A stretch of 64,000 bases of DNA from Astropecten irregularis (GCA_963971285.1 OZ020252.1:10577662-10641661), one strand, 5' to 3'. Positions 47,265 to 58,192 are shown, numbered from the stretch's first letter. Program-made: numbers and translations. Notes: generated by a model from the letters alone, not told the origin.

Positions 47265-47967
47265 TTAAGGTACTATCATACTTTGGTAGCATACCGAATA
47301 TAAATCTTACACAAATTTAACAAATGGTAGAAACTTTATGGTTCAAGTTTTTCTGCCCGAAATGCTGTATTTATCAAGAAAAGAGTAAAACCAATGACCA
47401 AAAACTATTTTGATTTTTTAAGGTATAATACAAGATTGGTAAAGGTCACAGAACAGCACTCCCACCTTGTCTGATCCACCACATACATTTAATGATATAC
47501 CTGTGTCAATTTGAGCTCAATCGGACATCTGAGTCACGAGAACTACCGCGAAAACCAGACTCAGTTGTTCGTTTGAAACATAAAGAATGGTTTTGATCTT
47601 ACCCCGAGATCAAAACATTACTGTTTTTGGTCTTTATTTTACCAATTTTTGGATAAATAGGCCTACACCATTTCGGAAAGAAATATTTTAACAGGCTTTT
47701 ACCAGCACCATCTTCATACCCTGAAAGTTATATGTAAATTTGTGAACATTTTTATTTGCGTCTGTTACCAATCCTGTACTGTACCTTTGAAAGATAAACA
47801 AAAATACCGGTAAAAAGAGTTTAAGAATACCGTGGGCGTTTCCACAATAAGTTGGCATCGTATGGGATTGGAAAATTCACAGATGACTGTTACAGTATCT
47901 TTCTTGATATTTTTGCTCACGAATCTGCATTTCTTTGAGAAAAACCAAAGTATAATATCACCTTTAA
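47265..47967 (-). mobile_element. TTAA MITE family A, copy 14, split by a B copy
   Basis: TTAA at 47265-47268 and 47964-47967. The left part (to 47417) and right part (from 47791) together make one ordinary A element. The break falls in the central GATCTTTTAAAAGATC palindrome. Confidence 0.9.
47418..47790 (+). mobile_element. TTAA MITE family B, copy 5, nested in family A copy 14
   Basis: Begins TTAA AGGTATAATACAAGATTGG and ends CAATCCTGTACTGTACC TTTGA; the second TTAA (47787-47790) has mutated to TTGA. Contains the B arm (TGGTAAAGGTCACAGAACAGC, CATCTGAGTCACGAGAA) and centre GATCTTACCCCGAGATC. Confidence 0.9.
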
Positions 47968-49231
47968 GTTTTGTGGTTTTTCTTGTGAAACAAACTGCTA
48001 ACTCGGACCATTAGAGTAAGGAAGAGACAAACCTACCTTTTGGAATCGCAATAAGTCTTGAAGTACGTCAAGTCGTCATCTCAATGCGTGCGATGACTAC
48101 CCAAAGGAACTGCAGAAATGTGAAGTAGAGATAAATACAGATGGGTAATTTATACTGGACTTGCTATGCAGCTGGGCTTCATATCGTAGCGGAGACTTAT
48201 TAAAAACGCTGGGAGTAAGTCCTTCGTAGACACGGTATCGCCAATGCATTAGTTGTCATCAAGCAATTTAGAGCAGGTTACAGTTCTAGACCGCGGGCGC
48301 CTGACTACTCCTCTCGCCATACTTGCACCAAATGCCTTTCAATCAAGAAAGGTGTATTATACATCACAGTGGGGGCCGTGCACGTGCTGTGATTCCCTGC
48401 CTTACAATAGACTCAAGAGGATATAACCCTTTTTGGACTGTTTTGTCTAGACGACTATCTTTCAACGTATTTTAAGCACAAAGGATTATAAGGGACAATA
48501 GGGATAGACTGCAATTGTGGGGGACCATCAATTAATACATTTTCTTTGACAGGAGTAAACGGGCCATAGTCAGCGCAATTGCCAATCATTATAAGCTACA
48601 TTTGGAGCAAAAGGCGTTCGTATTCAGGGCAATTGGCCATCATTGTGAGCTACATTGACAAGTAGATCCAGTATAGAAACACTTTTATAAAGACTAGATA
48701 CCTGGTACTGAAAAATGTTAATTCCTATAGAATTGTCCCCTTGCACCGTACCGTTAACTCCCCGCTGCACACACGCAAAACTATCTAGTAATGTAAACAC
48801 CTAGACCCAAACACTCACAAATCACGGACATGTTATTAAAGCTACACGTCAGGTTAGAAATGATTTGAAGATCATTCAAAGAATTATACCTAGCAAATCA
48901 TCTTTTTGACAAATCATTTTTGTCAACCGCAAAGAATGTTCGGGTGGAGTGTATAAGTTCACGTATGTGCTTACATAAATTTTTTCTAAACAGAATATCG
49001 GCCTTGAATGAAATATTACCATTTTCACCACAATTACTTCAGTGAATAAACAGATTACCTTAACAACATTTTGAAATACATAGTTAAATCTGATCTTAAA
49101 TAAACACTTATGAATTATGGTTTTAGAGATTTTAGAGATGTTCTTTTTAATTTCAGTCAGTTTTCAGTGTGGTTATTTGAAAAAAAAAACCCGAGATTTG
49201 CCATCGTTTAAATTAAAAAATTTCACTTTTG
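47968..49231. other. Unannotated stretch
   Basis: A GC-richer patch at 48230-48420 contains GTGCACGTGC. No ORF or repeat was recognised. Confidence 0.35.
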
Positions 49232-49475
49232 AATAATGAATGTTGTCAGGTTGCAGCATTACCGCGATTATCGATGAAATGCTCCTTGATATATGGCGGT
49301 ATGTGCGTGGTTTCATGGCTTCTGACTGCCAAATGAACAAAGATAATTGACTGTTAGGGACACCACCAACGTAGGGCTGGATAGCTCAGTTGTTAGAGCG
49401 CCATAAAGTATTCAGGAAGTCGCCGGTTCGAATGCCGCTTCAGTCAATTAGTCTTTGTTCACCTTTCAATGACTA
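49232..49475 (+). mobile_element. tRNA-derived SINE S1, copy 4
   Basis: Plus strand. Contains GGTTGCAGCATTACCGCG, TTTCATGGCTTCTGACTGCC and the tRNA-like part 49374-49446: GGGCTGG acceptor, GATAGCTCAGTTGTTAGAGC (A box with a perfect GCTC/GAGC D stem) and GGTTCGAATGCC (B box, one change). The anticodon stem is poorly paired, so it is a SINE head, not a tRNA gene. Confidence 0.78.
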
Positions 49476-50490
49476 TAATGACTTGTAACTTGTATCTACA
49501 TATAATCAAGTTTGATTTACTTTGTATGATCATCCTATGGATATGAATGATCACCCCATGATTTTGCAATGAAAAAATAAGTCTTCGTTAAGTTGATTTG
49601 ATAATTTACAAAATGGCGCCAGACAGATTATGTGTTTTCGCCCATTACAGCCAAATGTGCATCATCCAAATTGATTTACTGCTCCAGTATTTGCCGTCAT
49701 TGTGTAACCTTCAAGTTCCATCAAGGTCTTATTTTGCAACCTTTTTCAAAAACCCATTTCTTACATTAATCCTTCAAAATATAACCTTCATCATTCAAAT
49801 GTATTTTCAGCACACATTAAATACTACGAAGAACGGTACAGTGTGTGATATTTTAATTTCACTGAAGTAAAACGAGCTTAACTACTGACAAAGGATTCGG
49901 ATTTATATAAAAGCCTGCGAAATGATTGTAGTGGAATATCCAGGTGAACATTAATTGAAATGGTATATACACTCAAGCATCGGCATTCGGCAGAGCAGAT
50001 ATAGAATCACTTTGTATGATGTCCTATATGAACAGCATATGGGCATACAACGATAAGAATCATGTAGGAGTGTTTAATGACAAAGTATGACACGGCAAAC
50101 ATGAACCTTAAAAATAATATTCTTGATGTGTAGTGGCCTTCATCTGACCTGCTTGTTCGGCGAACAATGACAGGAATAGAAAGCAAGTTGCCGGCCCCAC
50201 GCTGCAATTGAGTACCCCAGGTCCGAATGAAATCGGATACCAAGGGAAATTGAAAGCTGGGCAATGCGCAGCATTTTTAGAAAATGAGAAGAAAGCAACC
50301 ACAAAAATAATAACCTTAGGATCGAGTACGCCGAAGGTAGCACGTGTCTTTAGTATTGACGTCAAACTTAACATAAATCGCATATTAAATCGTATTTCAG
50401 CATTTTGTTTTTATTCAATAAAATTTTTAAAAAGAAAGTCTACATAAGCATTAAATTGTTTAAGATGCGGCAGTTGGAATTTTAAAATCA
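49476..50490. other. Region downstream of the LINE 3' end
   Basis: Overlapping ORFs on both strands at 50.0-50.4 kb have no recognised motif. The stretch from 49880 to 50490 was checked for a second LINE and none was found. Confidence 0.35.
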
Positions 50491-50517
50491 TATAAATAAT
50501 AATAATAATAAAGATTT

Positions 50518-50559
50518 ATAAAGCGCAACAATTATTTAAATATATTCTATTGCGCTTTA
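50518..50559 (-). other. LINE 3'-UTR stem-loop
   Basis: TAAAGCGCAA and TTGCGCTTTA are exactly inverted around a 22-base AT-rich loop, directly before the TTA-repeat tail. LINEs of the CR1/L2 type have 3' stem-loops and microsatellite tails recognised by their reverse transcriptase, so this is probably the template recognition site. Confidence 0.7.
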
Positions 50560-50573
50560 AGAGCTCATAGAAG

Positions 50574-53500
50574 CTAGTTAATGCTATTGAACAAATGAGA
50601 TTTCAGTTTAGATTTGAAACTTGCGAGAGAAGGGGCTTTCCTTATATCAAGTGGTAATACATTCCATAACCTGGGGGCTGCACACAAAAATGACCTATCT
50701 CCAAGAGTAACTTTTGTTCTATATGAGGGTATTTGTAGTGTAAATTTGTCATGTCTGCTACGTAAGTTATGACCATGTGATTCAGATTTTAGATTCAGTA
50801 GTTCAATTATGTAATTTGGGGCTTGACCATTCAGTGCTTTGTAAATTATCATTAGTATTTTGAAAGTGATTCTTTGTCGAACGGGTAACCAATGTAGTTC
50901 CTTAAGGAGAGGGGTGACTGAAGAGAACTTGGGGAGATTATAGATAAGTCGTGCACATGTATTTTGGACCCTTTGAAGCTTGGAAATTTGTGCATCTGGC
51001 AGCCCATACAGTAGGCTGTTACAGTAGTCTAATTTGCTAGTGACACACGCATGAATGACTGTTTTCATTGTATCTTTATCAAAGTATTTACGAATACGTC
51101 TCAAGTTATATATCATGAAATAGGCTGATTTGCAAGTACTAGTTATATGGGCTTCCATATTTAGGTTGGTATCAAATAAAACACCTAGGTTCCTAACAGT
51201 ATCAGATGGAGTTATAACACAGTCGCCTACTGAAATATCCCGTGCCCTGAATTTTGAAACCTGACGTGGAGTACCAATGGCCAAGAGTTCAGTTTTCCTA
51301 TCATTTAACTTCAGTTTGTTTTGTAACATCCAGGTCCTAATATAACTAATACATGTTTCCAGAAGTGAAATACAATCATTTTCATTTGGTGAACCAGGAC
51401 AGAACGAAAGATACAATTGTGTGTCGTCTGCATAGCAGTGACAGTTGATACCCGGAAACTTATTTTGGATATTTGTCAGGAGACGACTCGTGTATAATGT
51501 AAACAACAAAGGGCCGAGACGTGACCCTTGAGGAACACCGAAGGGCACCCTGAATTCCTCCGAGACAATGTCATCGATTTCAATTATCTGCTTTCTGTCA
51601 GACAAGTAGGATTCAATCCAATCTAGAATATTGCCACTAATCCAGAAATGGCTTTTCAAGGTTTTTAACAAATTCAAATGATCTATCGTATCGAAAGCAC
51701 TGCTCATATCAAGTAAAAGGAGCAGGGTAATCTTCTGATTGTCCATTGACATAAGAAGATCATTTTTGATTCTGAGCAATGTTGTTTCCGTACTATGAAA
51801 TTTTCGGTATGCAGATTGATTGAATGGTAACAATGAGTTTGATTCAAGGTGCTCTATGATTTGTTGGGTAGCAGCGCCTTCTACTAACTTAGAAATATAT
51901 CTCAGATTGCTGACGGGTCTAAGATTAGTGAATTCTGATTCAAGACCAGGTTTTTTCAGTAATGGTTTTACTAAAGCAACCTTCCACAGTGCAGGGAACT
52001 GCCCCGTTGACATGGATAGGTTTATTAAAGAGGTGATAATAGGTGTCAATACATCAAGGCATTGTAACAACAACTTGGTGGGTAATGGGTCCAGAGGACA
52101 AGACTTTTTACTAAGGTTGGATATCAATTCAACAACATTTCGTTGTGATAGCAATTTAAAATTAGTTAGCATTTCATTTTGTGATTTTTCTGGAGCTTCA
52201 TCACTGATCGGTGTGTCTATGTTACTGAGTTTTGAATCAATGTCACTGTGAATTTTCTGCACTTTATCAATGAAAAATTTCCCTAAGTTGTTGACAAACT
52301 CTTGTGTACTGACATTACAAGGTATAGTGGGCTGTTTATTTGACATACTAAGCAGCCCCTTCACAATATTGAACACTGCTTTAGCATCATCTTTATGTTC
52401 AGAGACTAGACCTTTCAGGTGAATTGTTCGTGCGTTATGCAATGAGAAAGAGTATGAGTTTCGAGCTGACTTAAAATCTTCCCAGTCTTTGTCTGTTCTC
52501 GATTTTAACCAACGTTTCTCTGCTTTTCGCTTTTTTCTTTTATCTTCCAATAGACCATCGGTCCACCATGGCACTCTAGGGCGTAAGACAACAGTTTTTG
52601 TGATTTTGGGAGCATGTTTGTCTAAGATGTCACTGAGAGTTGTGTTATATGATATTGCTAAATCAGTAACATCCTCAGGTGTTTCTTTTATACACAGACA
52701 ACTCTCACTGATGTCTCTTTGTAACAGCTCAACGTTGACAGTAGAAATCTTTCGAAAAGATATTTGTTTGACAGGTAGATGGGGTTTTCTTGAATTTAGA
52801 TTACACATTATAGGTATGTGATCTGAGATAAGCGATGGGTGTGCCCATGGTCTTCCGATGATAATATTTTCATCAGATTCTCGTCTAATTATCAAATCAA
52901 GAGTATGGCCGTGAGAATGTGTAGAAAAATTAACTAACTGTGAACAGCACAAAGACTCAAGAAGGTTTAGGAAGGATTGCGAATCTCTACTTATAGTATC
53001 AACATGTATGTTAAGATCGCCAACAATTAATAAAGGGATGCGAGACAGTAAATGGTTTTGAATGAAATCATTGAATTCAGATATGAAAGAAGCTACAGTT
53101 ACTGGGTGTAATTCTGAGTAGGGTGGTCTGTACATATTGATTAAGCACAATTGATAGTTTTTATATGTAATTTGGTACTCTGCATACTCGAAAGAGTTCA
53201 TCTCACCAGCTGCAGCTTGCAGAACGTTGAAAGTTTCCCTGTAGACAAGTCCAGTTCCCCCACCACGGCGGCTGCTTCGAGGATGATGAATGAACTTATA
53301 TCCAGACGGGATAAATTCCTGTAGAACTGTCGAGTCACTATCTGTCAGCCATGTTTCAGTCATTGAAACTATATCAGCATCGCTGTCGCAGATGAAATCA
53401 TTGATCAATGCTGTTTTGTTACGTACTGATCGCACATTCATTGAACATAGTAGAATGTTTGATGATGATTTAGAGGGCTTTGAAAACCTAAGGTAGTTTC

Positions 53501-53936
53501 TTCTCCGACCACCACGCCTGCCTCTCCTCGTTTTCTTCCGTTGAACTCCAATCTCGTTGATAACATTTCTAACGTTGGAAGGCAGTTGAAACTTTTTGTA
53601 TCTCCATTGAGATAGTTCCGCTTTAGAATACTGAATTCTCTGAATATTCTGCTGCTGATGATGATGATCGTCGCGATGAGTGGTAGAGGATGGTGGGGTG
53701 CCATCACGATTTTCAGGTCCGGGATTAGGATGCACATCTCCCGCATGAAGCAGTTCCAGTTGAAACGAAGAGCAACTATTCGGATGGTATGGAATTCTCC
53801 TTTGAAGAAACTGTTTTCTAACGAAGTGTTCATGTCTTGAAAATCCAAAAGTAGATTGTACGTTGCAGTGTACAGTCTTACATAGAGTACCATACAGGCA
53901 GAGAGTTAACAAAAGTCCAAGCTGAATAGGTCCCAT
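50574..53936 (-). CDS. LINE polyprotein: 2A-bearing N terminus, APE endonuclease, reverse transcriptase
   Basis: An intact 1120-codon ORF. Residues about 5-18 are hydrophobic (GLLLTLCLYGTL) and look like a signal peptide. Residues 62-74 are LLHAGDVHPNPGP, a 2A-like ribosome-skipping motif. Residues 133-150 are Arg/Lys-rich and may bind nucleic acid. The apurinic-type endonuclease spans about 160-380, with Asn167 (MNVRS), Glu194 (TETWL), GDLN (306-309) and SDH (371-373). The reverse transcriptase spans about 620-880: LLDMSSAFD (Asp743), GVPQGS (800-805) and YADD (835-838). The C terminus (SKLDYCNSLLYGLPDAQISK, then LWNVLP and LASFKSKLKSH) is typical of the CR1/L2 group. The protein nicks target DNA and copies LINE RNA by target-primed reverse transcription. 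All catalytic residues checked are present, so the copy may be young or still active. The first ATG was chosen because it alone puts the hydrophobic segment ahead of 2A. Confidence 0.95.
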   Translation of the reverse strand: MGPIQLGLLLTLCLYGTLCKTVHCNVQSTFGFSRHEHFVRKQFLQRRIPYHPNSCSSFQLELLHAGDVHPNPGPENRDGTPPSSTTHRDDHHHQQQNIQRIQYSKAELSQWRYKKFQLPSNVRNVINEIGVQRKKTRRGRRGGRRRNYLRFSKPSKSSSNILLCSMNVRSVRNKTALINDFICDSDADIVSMTETWLTDSDSTVLQEFIPSGYKFIHHPRSSRRGGGTGLVYRETFNVLQAAAGEMNSFEYAEYQITYKNYQLCLINMYRPPYSELHPVTVASFISEFNDFIQNHLLSRIPLLIVGDLNIHVDTISRDSQSFLNLLESLCCSQLVNFSTHSHGHTLDLIIRRESDENIIIGRPWAHPSLISDHIPIMCNLNSRKPHLPVKQISFRKISTVNVELLQRDISESCLCIKETPEDVTDLAISYNTTLSDILDKHAPKITKTVVLRPRVPWWTDGLLEDKRKKRKAEKRWLKSRTDKDWEDFKSARNSYSFSLHNARTIHLKGLVSEHKDDAKAVFNIVKGLLSMSNKQPTIPCNVSTQEFVNNLGKFFIDKVQKIHSDIDSKLSNIDTPISDEAPEKSQNEMLTNFKLLSQRNVVELISNLSKKSCPLDPLPTKLLLQCLDVLTPIITSLINLSMSTGQFPALWKVALVKPLLKKPGLESEFTNLRPVSNLRYISKLVEGAATQQIIEHLESNSLLPFNQSAYRKFHSTETTLLRIKNDLLMSMDNQKITLLLLLDMSSAFDTIDHLNLLKTLKSHFWISGNILDWIESYLSDRKQIIEIDDIVSEEFRVPFGVPQGSRLGPLLFTLYTSRLLTNIQNKFPGINCHCYADDTQLYLSFCPGSPNENDCISLLETCISYIRTWMLQNKLKLNDRKTELLAIGTPRQVSKFRARDISVGDCVITPSDTVRNLGVLFDTNLNMEAHITSTCKSAYFMIYNLRRIRKYFDKDTMKTVIHACVTSKLDYCNSLLYGLPDAQISKLQRVQNTCARLIYNLPKFSSVTPLLKELHWLPVRQRITFKILMIIYKALNGQAPNYIIELLNLKSESHGHNLRSRHDKFTLQIPSYRTKVTLGDRSFLCAAPRLWNVLPLDIRKAPSLASFKSKLKSHLFNSIN
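53715..53753 (-). other. 2A-like ribosome-skipping motif (codons 62-74)
   Basis: DVHPNPGP fits the D-V/I-E/x-x-N-P-G-P consensus, including the invariant NPG/P where the chain is released between Gly73 and Pro74. The upstream residues (SFQLELLHAG) are hydrophobic, as in known 2A sequences. It would separate a 73-residue leader from the enzyme part. Confidence 0.85.
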
Positions 53937-53960
53937 TGTGCTTGCTTTATAGTCCCAATT

Positions 53961-54290
53961 GAATCAAGATCACCCATGCATACAGTACATAGTAGAATAC
54001 TAACTCAACATAAAGCTATACACTAAGACTGGCTCCTTGTGTACAGAAGAATTTAAGCAGAATCCACAAAAATTGAACATCAAAATACAGCATGAGATCA
54101 AACAAATAATTATTCAAATTTGACCAGCAGTATCTAGGATACATATATTAAAGACTACTTACAACAAAAATTGATGAAACCAAGTATAAACAAGCAAGTA
54201 AGAGCTCTTTAGGAGAGCCAGCAAAAAGCATGTACATGCTTATGCGCTACAACCCAACAACAGATCTTAAAGGTATCTTAAAAAAATATC
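53961..54290. other. Probable LINE 5' UTR or flanking DNA
   Basis: No ORF and no repeat. The 5' boundary of the LINE could not be read. Confidence 0.35.
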
Positions 54291-54659
54291 TTAAAGGTAG
54301 TATCATACTTTGGCAGCACACCGAAACAGAAATACTCACATATTTACGTATAACTTACAAGGTATAAGGAATTTGATGGTAGCAACATACCGTTCAAATT
54401 GTTCTGCTTGAAATGCTGTATTTATCCAGAAAACAGTAAAACCAGTGACCAAATTATTTTTGATCTTTAAAAGATCAAAAATAAAAGAGAAAAGACTTAA
54501 GGAATACTGTCGCAATTTTTCACTGTTTTCTCAAAACGCTGGCACCGTTTGGGACTGAAATTTCGCAGATGACTGTTACTGTATCCCGCTTGATATTTTT
54601 TGCGCATGAATCTGTATTTTTTTTTGTGACAAAACCCAAATAATGATATTTATCTTTAA
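54291..54659 (-). mobile_element. TTAA MITE family A, copy 15
   Basis: TTAA at 54291-54294 and 54656-54659. The left end is GGTAGTATCATACTTTGGC and the right end is CCAAATAATGATATTTATC. The partial direct repeat TTAAAGGTATCTTAAAAAAA precedes it at 54267. Confidence 0.88.
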
Positions 54660-55317
54660 ATTGTTTGATGCCGACCATTTGCTATGGTATTTAAAAAAAA
54701 TAACAAAATGCAAGCTATGAACATCATAACTTTCGTGACATTTTAATTTCGATCTTATTTTTTTTACAGTATCGAATTAAAAAGAGCAATTCCACCGGCC
54801 GAGATTTTCCATCTGGCAAAGTTGTTTGTTCGACTTCAGGCCTGACTCTCAGCTGGGAATCAAGAGGCATCTGAAGGCCTTCAAGTCACTCATTTGGATA
54901 CTTGAGGACATCTATTGAAGAGTTCCGCTGGGCATTTCGCCCGGCCAGGCGACTAATAAAGTGAAATATACTCAACCTTCGTCTTCAATTTGATCTGGAG
55001 TAATTATCTGAGCAGTCCAGATAAATAACGTACAATGCATGACGATGATGATATACATTCGTGCAGAAATATTATATGGACGTCATGTATTTGAATCTGT
55101 TAAATAAACACATCGTATTACAACAATTCCTAACACGCTGTTTCATTTCATTTCTGAAAAAAATTGTGTTACGTAAACAATGTCCTTGTAGGAGTTTTGA
55201 GTTCATGGAGGTCATGGACTATAAACAATGAGATATCTCATTGTTTGTGAAATGATCCGATATTTCTTGAGAAGGGTGCTTAGAAAAGATAAAACTATGT
55301 GATAGAAAAATCAAGCT
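54660..55317. other. Possible 3' exon-like segment at 54778-54900, otherwise unannotated
   Basis: TTATTTTTTTTACAG (ending about 54770) resembles a splice acceptor and is followed by a GC-richer stretch open in three frames for 70 to over 100 bases, with ACTAATAAAG at 54952. Since no single frame dominates and no family was recognised, it is not called as a gene. Confidence 0.3.
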
Positions 55318-55430
55318 TGAAGTTAGGAAGGCCTGATGCGTTTCGATCCTAGGAGGATCTTCATCGAAGGTTAAAGATCCTTCTATCTACGATCGAAACG
55401 TACCAGGCCCTCCTAACTCCAAGCATTTTA
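55318..55430. repeat. Inverted repeat carrying hammerhead-like motifs
   Basis: AGTTAGGAAGGCCTGATGCG and the complement at 55402-55425 form the outer arms. TTTCGATCCTAGGAGGATCTTC lies inside one arm and GATCGAAACG inside the other. The minus strand at 55337-55368 reads GATGAAG, an ATCC/GGAT stem, then CGAAACG, the best hammerhead-like core in the window. The fragment at 11820-11880 is related. Confidence 0.55.
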
Positions 55431-55489
55431 TGAATTTCAGGTCATTATTTTGCCCATTGATCAGTTTGCAGCAGTTTATAAAAGGGAGA

Positions 55490-55680
55490 ATATAGGATTT
55501 ACAAGGCCTCAATTTTTTTTATTGAGTTTGAGACAGAAAATGGGCTCAACAGTTCGTAAACAGTGCAAAGAGTCATCATGGGAAATCTTGGTTCATCAGA
55601 TGCTGTTTTTTTTTCAAGGAAATCAAGATTTAGTGTCTTTTCTGAAGATCGTTCGTCCGAACGATTTTTGGAACAAACAT
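55490..55680 (+). repeat. Dispersed repeat, copy 2 (pair with 11.3 kb)
   Basis: Same blocks as 11295-11500 in the same order. It adds GAAGATCGTTCGTCCGAACG near 55645, a short inverted repeat only partly kept in the other copy. Confidence 0.7.
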
Positions 55681-55726
55681 AAAGGACACCCTCACTTGAG
55701 TTGTGTTAGTTATCCCCTTTCACTCA

Positions 55727-56016
55727 AGGTATGAAGATGGTGCCGGTAAAATACCGTTAAAATATTTCCACCTGAAATACTGTACGTGTATATCCAGAAA
55801 TGAATAAAACAAAGACTGAAAACAGTTTTCATCTCGGGGTAAGATCTAAACCATGTATTATATGAAAAATTGAGTGGGGTTCTCGCTATTTTCTCGTGAC
55901 TCGGATGTCCGACTGAGTTCAAATTTTCACAGGTTTATTATTTCATGTACATGTTTGATCAGATAAAGTTTGACTGCTGTCCTGTGACTTTTACCAATCA
56001 TGTATTGTACCTTTAA
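55727..56016 (-). mobile_element. TTAA MITE family B, copy 6 (5'-truncated)
   Basis: Starts abruptly at CAAGGTATGAAGATGGTGCC inside the element. The B centre GATCTCGGGGTAAGATC and the arm through TTTTACCAATCATGTATTG are complete, ending at TTAA 56013-56016. Confidence 0.82.
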
Positions 56017-56357
56017 AGTTACAGTACAGGACTGGTAACATACCCAAACAGAAATGTTCACAGATTTACGTATAACTCTCGGGGTATGAAGATAGTGGTG
56101 GTAGAAACATACCATTAAAATAGTTCCGCCAGAAATGAATAAAACAAAGACTGAAAACAATTTTGATTTTGGGGTAAGATCTAAACCATTCTTTATGTTT
56201 TATAAGAATAATTTAGTCGGGTTTTAGCTATTTTCTCGTGACTCAGATGTTTGATTGAGCTCAATTTGTCACAGCGTTATTATTTCATGTACATATTGGA
56301 TCAGACAAAGTGTGACTGATGTTCTGTGACCTTATCCAATAATATTTTATACCTTTC
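56013..56357 (-). mobile_element. TTAA MITE family B, copy 7 (tandem with copy 6)
   Basis: Starts at the TTAA that ends copy 6 and continues AGTTACAGTACAGGACTGGT; the right end TTATCCAATAATATTTTATACC lacks an intact TTAA. Full B structure. Confidence 0.87.
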
Positions 56358-56477
56358 ATTACATAGAGAATTATAGAGCTATGTCTGTTGGGTCATGAGA
56401 GCTTAACTGACGAAACATATTACAAAACTTGACATAACCAATAATGCCTGGCAGCTCCATGAAACAGTTATTCATTA

Positions 56478-56855
56478 GGCCAAAAAAAATTTGTTGTATT
56501 GGAGTAACGGAGGGTTGGAAAATAGGGTAGGGCGGGCGGATTTTGTTTTTTTGTTTTTTCCCCTGTATTAAATGCTTTTTTTCCCCCAGTATATCACAGT
56601 ATTTGACGAGTCAAATAACGACAAGAAATGACATTACAATTTTACCCAGTCTGGTTTCCATCTTTTGCTCCTTTTAAGCTTTTAATCTGCATACAAATTT
56701 GCGTGTTTTTTTTTTTTTTTTTGGGGGGGGGGGGGTTTCCCTGTTTTATTTTTAAATTTTCTGTTTTGTGGTTTTTTTTGGGGTTTAAAATGTTTACGGT
56801 CGGGGCATATTTTTGGGTCGGGCGGGTTACGCCAATACAACAATAAAAAATGGCC
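56478..56855. mobile_element. GGCC-ended MITE flanked by TA
   Basis: Left end GGCCAAAAAAAATTTGTTGT, right end (complement) GGCCATTTTTTATTGTTGT; both continue ATTGG.GTAAC. TA precedes GGCCA (56476-56477) and follows TGGCC (56856-56857). The centre holds a T-run next to a G-run (56709-56737) and GGGCGGGCGG / GGTCGGGCGGG at the two sides. Confidence 0.72.
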
Positions 56856-58192
56856 TAAGCCCGAGGAAGTTACAAACAAGAAACAACAGCAGACACTTCT
56901 CAAATGAATCGAGTTGATAAGTCGATTTATGAGCTTGAATTTCCGGAAACGTTACGCGCAATGAGAACGCTAGTCACAAGATTTGAATGAAATTCACAGT
57001 AGTATAAAAGAAAAGATATCCTTGCAGGATTTCCTCGGTATCATGCTACACCAAAAAGGACACATACAAAAAAATGAAAACCTCCACGAAACTTAAAGAT
57101 GTCAAGTATCAAAAAGCACACATGTCAATAGCAAATCCATATAGTATTCCCTGCAAATATTAGTCCAAAACAAAACCCATCTATAGCATGAAGGGAGCCT
57201 AGCATCTCCTTTTTAATGATGCATGGTTTTGTTTCTTTTCATGAGCTGGAGCGCCAGAGATCTTCTTTTGTAAACTTGGTCCATATCCTCTATTCTGTTA
57301 TTAATACCCTGGAGCTATTATATTGTCCGTCTATCCCTTTGCCTGTTTTTCTTAGCTTTTCATTTACCAGGTTACTAGATATCTTATTACGGTTTGGAGA
57401 TTTAGGTTGCAGATCTGCCGTATACAGATGTACCCTGTGTCATTGTATGTCCTTGGGTTGACCATAACTCCTACGGTTATTGCTATAAGGGTCTGTTATG
57501 TCCTATGTGAGGTTCTTTGGGACTTGATGTTTATTTTTCCATACATTATAGAAGTTCCATTTTGAAGCCTTTATGGTACAAATGAAATGTTTTCACATCG
57601 TGTCATAAGCGTCAACATAAAGCGTACAAACTATAACAGTTTAAAATCAGATTATGCAATATAGCTTGAACGAGCAGTTTTCTTCTGACATACTGACTTG
57701 CCCAAAAATTAAGATTTAAACATTAAACAAAATTGAAAATTTAAACAAATTATAAAGAAATAACATTCATCTGAAAACATAGGTCCTAAAGTTTACGTAA
57801 AATATATGTTTATATTTTTTTGGTTTTTTAATTGGTAAAATGTATATCAAAATCTAGGAAAACGATTATATCTATTCCTCTATTTCATACTTCTAGAATA
57901 ATGTTATTTCAGCACTTATTTTGCAATTAAGATATTTTACAATTATCACCTGTTACAAAAGTTGGGTTTAATTAGCATGTTTATATCATTCAATTACTAT
58001 AAACGTAGACCGATTTGAAATTGGAAAACAACAATAAATATTTGCATTTTTCTTTTTTTCCGTAAACATTTTTGTGAAGAACATGCTTAAACATACATCA
58101 TTGTTTGACCTTATGTGTATACAATGTCCCCTTTATAAACTCTGTACAAATAACTGTAAGGTTTTAAATCTCTGGGAATATCTGACTGGATT
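56856..58192. other. 1.3-kb unannotated stretch
   Basis: An 81-codon ORF at 57216-57461 encodes a Leu/Phe-rich peptide without a recognised motif; the rest is AT-rich. Confidence 0.35.

Larger units (their letters stand above)
50495..53960 (-). mobile_element. CR1/L2-group LINE, near full length
   Basis: Runs on the minus strand from about 53960 (the true 5' end may lie further up, before the MITE at 54291) to a TTA-repeat tail at 50495-50511. It contains a single long ORF, no separate ORF1, and a short 3' UTR with a stem-loop. TSDs were not identified. Confidence 0.85.

Noticed and set aside
49374-49446. Functional tRNA gene (Thr-like anticodon position)
   Set aside because: Acceptor and D stems pair well, but the anticodon and T stems have mismatches and the same unit is dispersed five times with long shared flanks, so it is a SINE.
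51820-52251. 143-codon ORF on the plus strand
   Set aside because: Lies antisense within the LINE reverse-transcriptase gene and is its shadow.
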